Assembly (NCBI GenBank): GCA_003643935.1
Contig: QMLJ01000053.1
Span: 1 to 7,043 of the forward strand
Length of the DNA stretch: 7,043 nucleotides
Direction of reading: 5' to 3'
Source of the DNA: Deltaproteobacteria bacterium
GTDB lineage: Bacteria; Desulfobacterota; Desulfomonilia; UBA1062
A program made the translations under genes and the position numbers. The notes below the pieces were generated by a model. That model searched no databases, had not been told where the DNA came from, and saw only the letters and a list, made by a program, of their open reading frames with translations. Below, piece by piece: positions 6,293 through 7,043 of the stretch (position 1 is its first letter; each line of letters starts with the position of its first letter).

Positions 6293-6656
6293 TAGTACTC
6301 GCGAAAAGGGTATTAAAGGAGAAAAGGCTGCTATAGAGCATCTGAGAAGAGAAGGCTACAAGATAATTGTTACAAATTTCAGAACCAGGATGGGAGAGAT
6401 CGATATTATTGCCAAGGATGGTGACGTGATTGTCTTCGTGGAGGTAAAATCAGCTTTAAGTCCCAGATTTGGTAATCCTGTTGGATGGGTCACAAAGAGA
6501 AAACAGATGCGTATTATAAGGGTATCTCAAGCGTATATGATGGGTACGTGTACAGGCCAGTGTCCAGTAAGGTATGATGTTATTGGGATTGATACCAATG
6601 GTGGGATTCAGCACATAAAAGATGCATTCAGACCCAGGGGTGACTTTTTTATGTGA
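6279..6656 (+). CDS. yraN: YraN/UPF0102 family endonuclease-like protein
   Basis: This 125-residue protein belongs to UPF0102, whose members have a restriction-endonuclease-like (Holliday-junction resolvase type) fold and poorly defined function. Signatures are REKGIKGEKAAIEHLRREGY (8-27), NFRTRMGEIDIIAKDGD (33-49) and VFVEVKS (52-58). Asp42, Glu55 and Lys57 form the expected metal-binding D-ExK set. The GTG at 6279 is preferred because it places the family N terminus directly after it and has AGGAAG ten bases upstream. An in-frame TTG at 6243 would add 12 residues that resemble no part of the family. The gene overlaps rnhB by 14 bases and the next gene by 17. Confidence 0.9.
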   Translation: MSVYNSTREKGIKGEKAAIEHLRREGYKIIVTNFRTRMGEIDIIAKDGDVIVFVEVKSALSPRFGNPVGWVTKRKQMRIIRVSQAYMMGTCTGQCPVRYDVIGIDTNGGIQHIKDAFRPRGDFFM

Positions 6657-7043
6657 CCAGAATCTGGGCCGTCTTGCAAGATGGCTCAGGCTTATGGGAT
6701 TTGATGCTGCCTACATGAGAAGGTGGAATGAGGAAGTGGCGTTAGAGGCAACGGAATCAGGCAGGATTTTACTTACAACCAGCCGTAAAAAGGCATCTTA
6801 CCATACTGCCATGTTAATAGATACAGATGATATAAACAGCCAGGTAAAGCAGGTCCTTAGAAAGTTTGATCTGGAACATGAAGTAAGGCCCTTGACCAGG
6901 TGTATCATTTGTAACGAGCCACTTGTTAGTGTTACGCCAGAGGAGATCAAGGGCAAGGTTCCTGAATACGTGTATCTCACGCATTCCTCCTTTGCCGAAT
7001 GTCCTAGTTGTCACAGGGTTTACTGGGAGGGTACTCACTCAAA
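6640..7043 (+). CDS. Mut7-C RNase-domain protein, 3' end missing
   Basis: About 134 residues are visible, most of a protein that usually has about 150-160. The N terminus TFLCDQNLGRLARWLRLMGF (2-21) is the hallmark of the Mut7-C domain, a PIN-like fold predicted to be an RNase; Asp6 is the first acidic site. Residues 88-91 (CIIC) and 121-124 (CPSC), the latter leading to HRVYWEGTH, form the C-terminal zinc ribbon. The usual LLTRD motif reads LLTTSRKK (44-51), so the third acidic residue appears absent. The GTG start gives the usual N terminus, and an in-frame ATG at 6622 would add six residues. Neither has a good Shine-Dalgarno sequence, so coupling to yraN, which it overlaps, is likely. The reading frame continues past the window. 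Confidence 0.85.
   Translation, partial: MTFLCDQNLGRLARWLRLMGFDAAYMRRWNEEVALEATESGRILLTTSRKKASYHTAMLIDTDDINSQVKQVLRKFDLEHEVRPLTRCIICNEPLVSVTPEEIKGKVPEYVYLTHSSFAECPSCHRVYWEGTHS

Overview
The window appears to come from a bacterial chromosome, probably that of an anaerobe. Two things point that way: a tungsten/molybdenum aldehyde ferredoxin oxidoreductase (AOR), and a bacterial ribosomal-protein/tRNA-modification operon with a TM1570-type SPOUT protein between trmD and rplS, an order I recall from Thermotoga. Arginine is written mostly AGG/AGA (8 of 10 in rpsP) and isoleucine is often ATA, which leans towards a thermophile. Synergistota, Thermotogota and similar lineages would fit, but the phylum cannot be settled by eye.

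Layout. (1) Positions 1-904, minus strand: the N-terminal 301 residues of a class III PLP aminotransferase that runs off the left edge. (2) Positions 905-1073: a compact divergent control region with back-to-back sigma70-type promoters, an 8-bp palindrome inside one promoter, a 12-bp-arm inverted repeat over the other promoter's -10/start region, and an 11-bp tandem direct repeat in the AOR leader. (3) Positions 1074-2990, plus strand: a 638-residue AOR. (4) Positions 2987-3014: a strong promoter whose perfect TTGACA -35 box overlaps the AOR stop codon. It probably drives (5) a tightly packed plus-strand operon: rpsP, khpA, rimM, trmD, a second SPOUT methyltransferase, rplS, rnhB, yraN and a Mut7-C family protein cut by the right edge. 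Gaps in the operon are 0 to 32 bases, and the last three genes overlap.

How the genes work together. The operon combines two ribosomal proteins (bS16, bL19), a 30S maturation factor (RimM), a small KH RNA-binding protein (KhpA), tRNA m1G37 methylation (TrmD), a second predicted RNA methyltransferase, RNase HII, and two nuclease-fold proteins (YraN, Mut7-C). It is a translation and nucleic-acid maintenance cluster. The aminotransferase/AOR pair on the left is the accessory part. A plausible but unproven link is that transamination yields an aldehyde, directly from an omega-amine or after decarboxylation of a 2-oxo acid, which the AOR oxidises to an acid while reducing ferredoxin.

No RNA gene, CRISPR array, insertion sequence or stretch over 300 bases without a gene was seen. 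I found no clearly new multi-gene system. The best leads are the divergent control region, the unusual AOR, and the Mut7-C protein that appears to lack an acidic residue.
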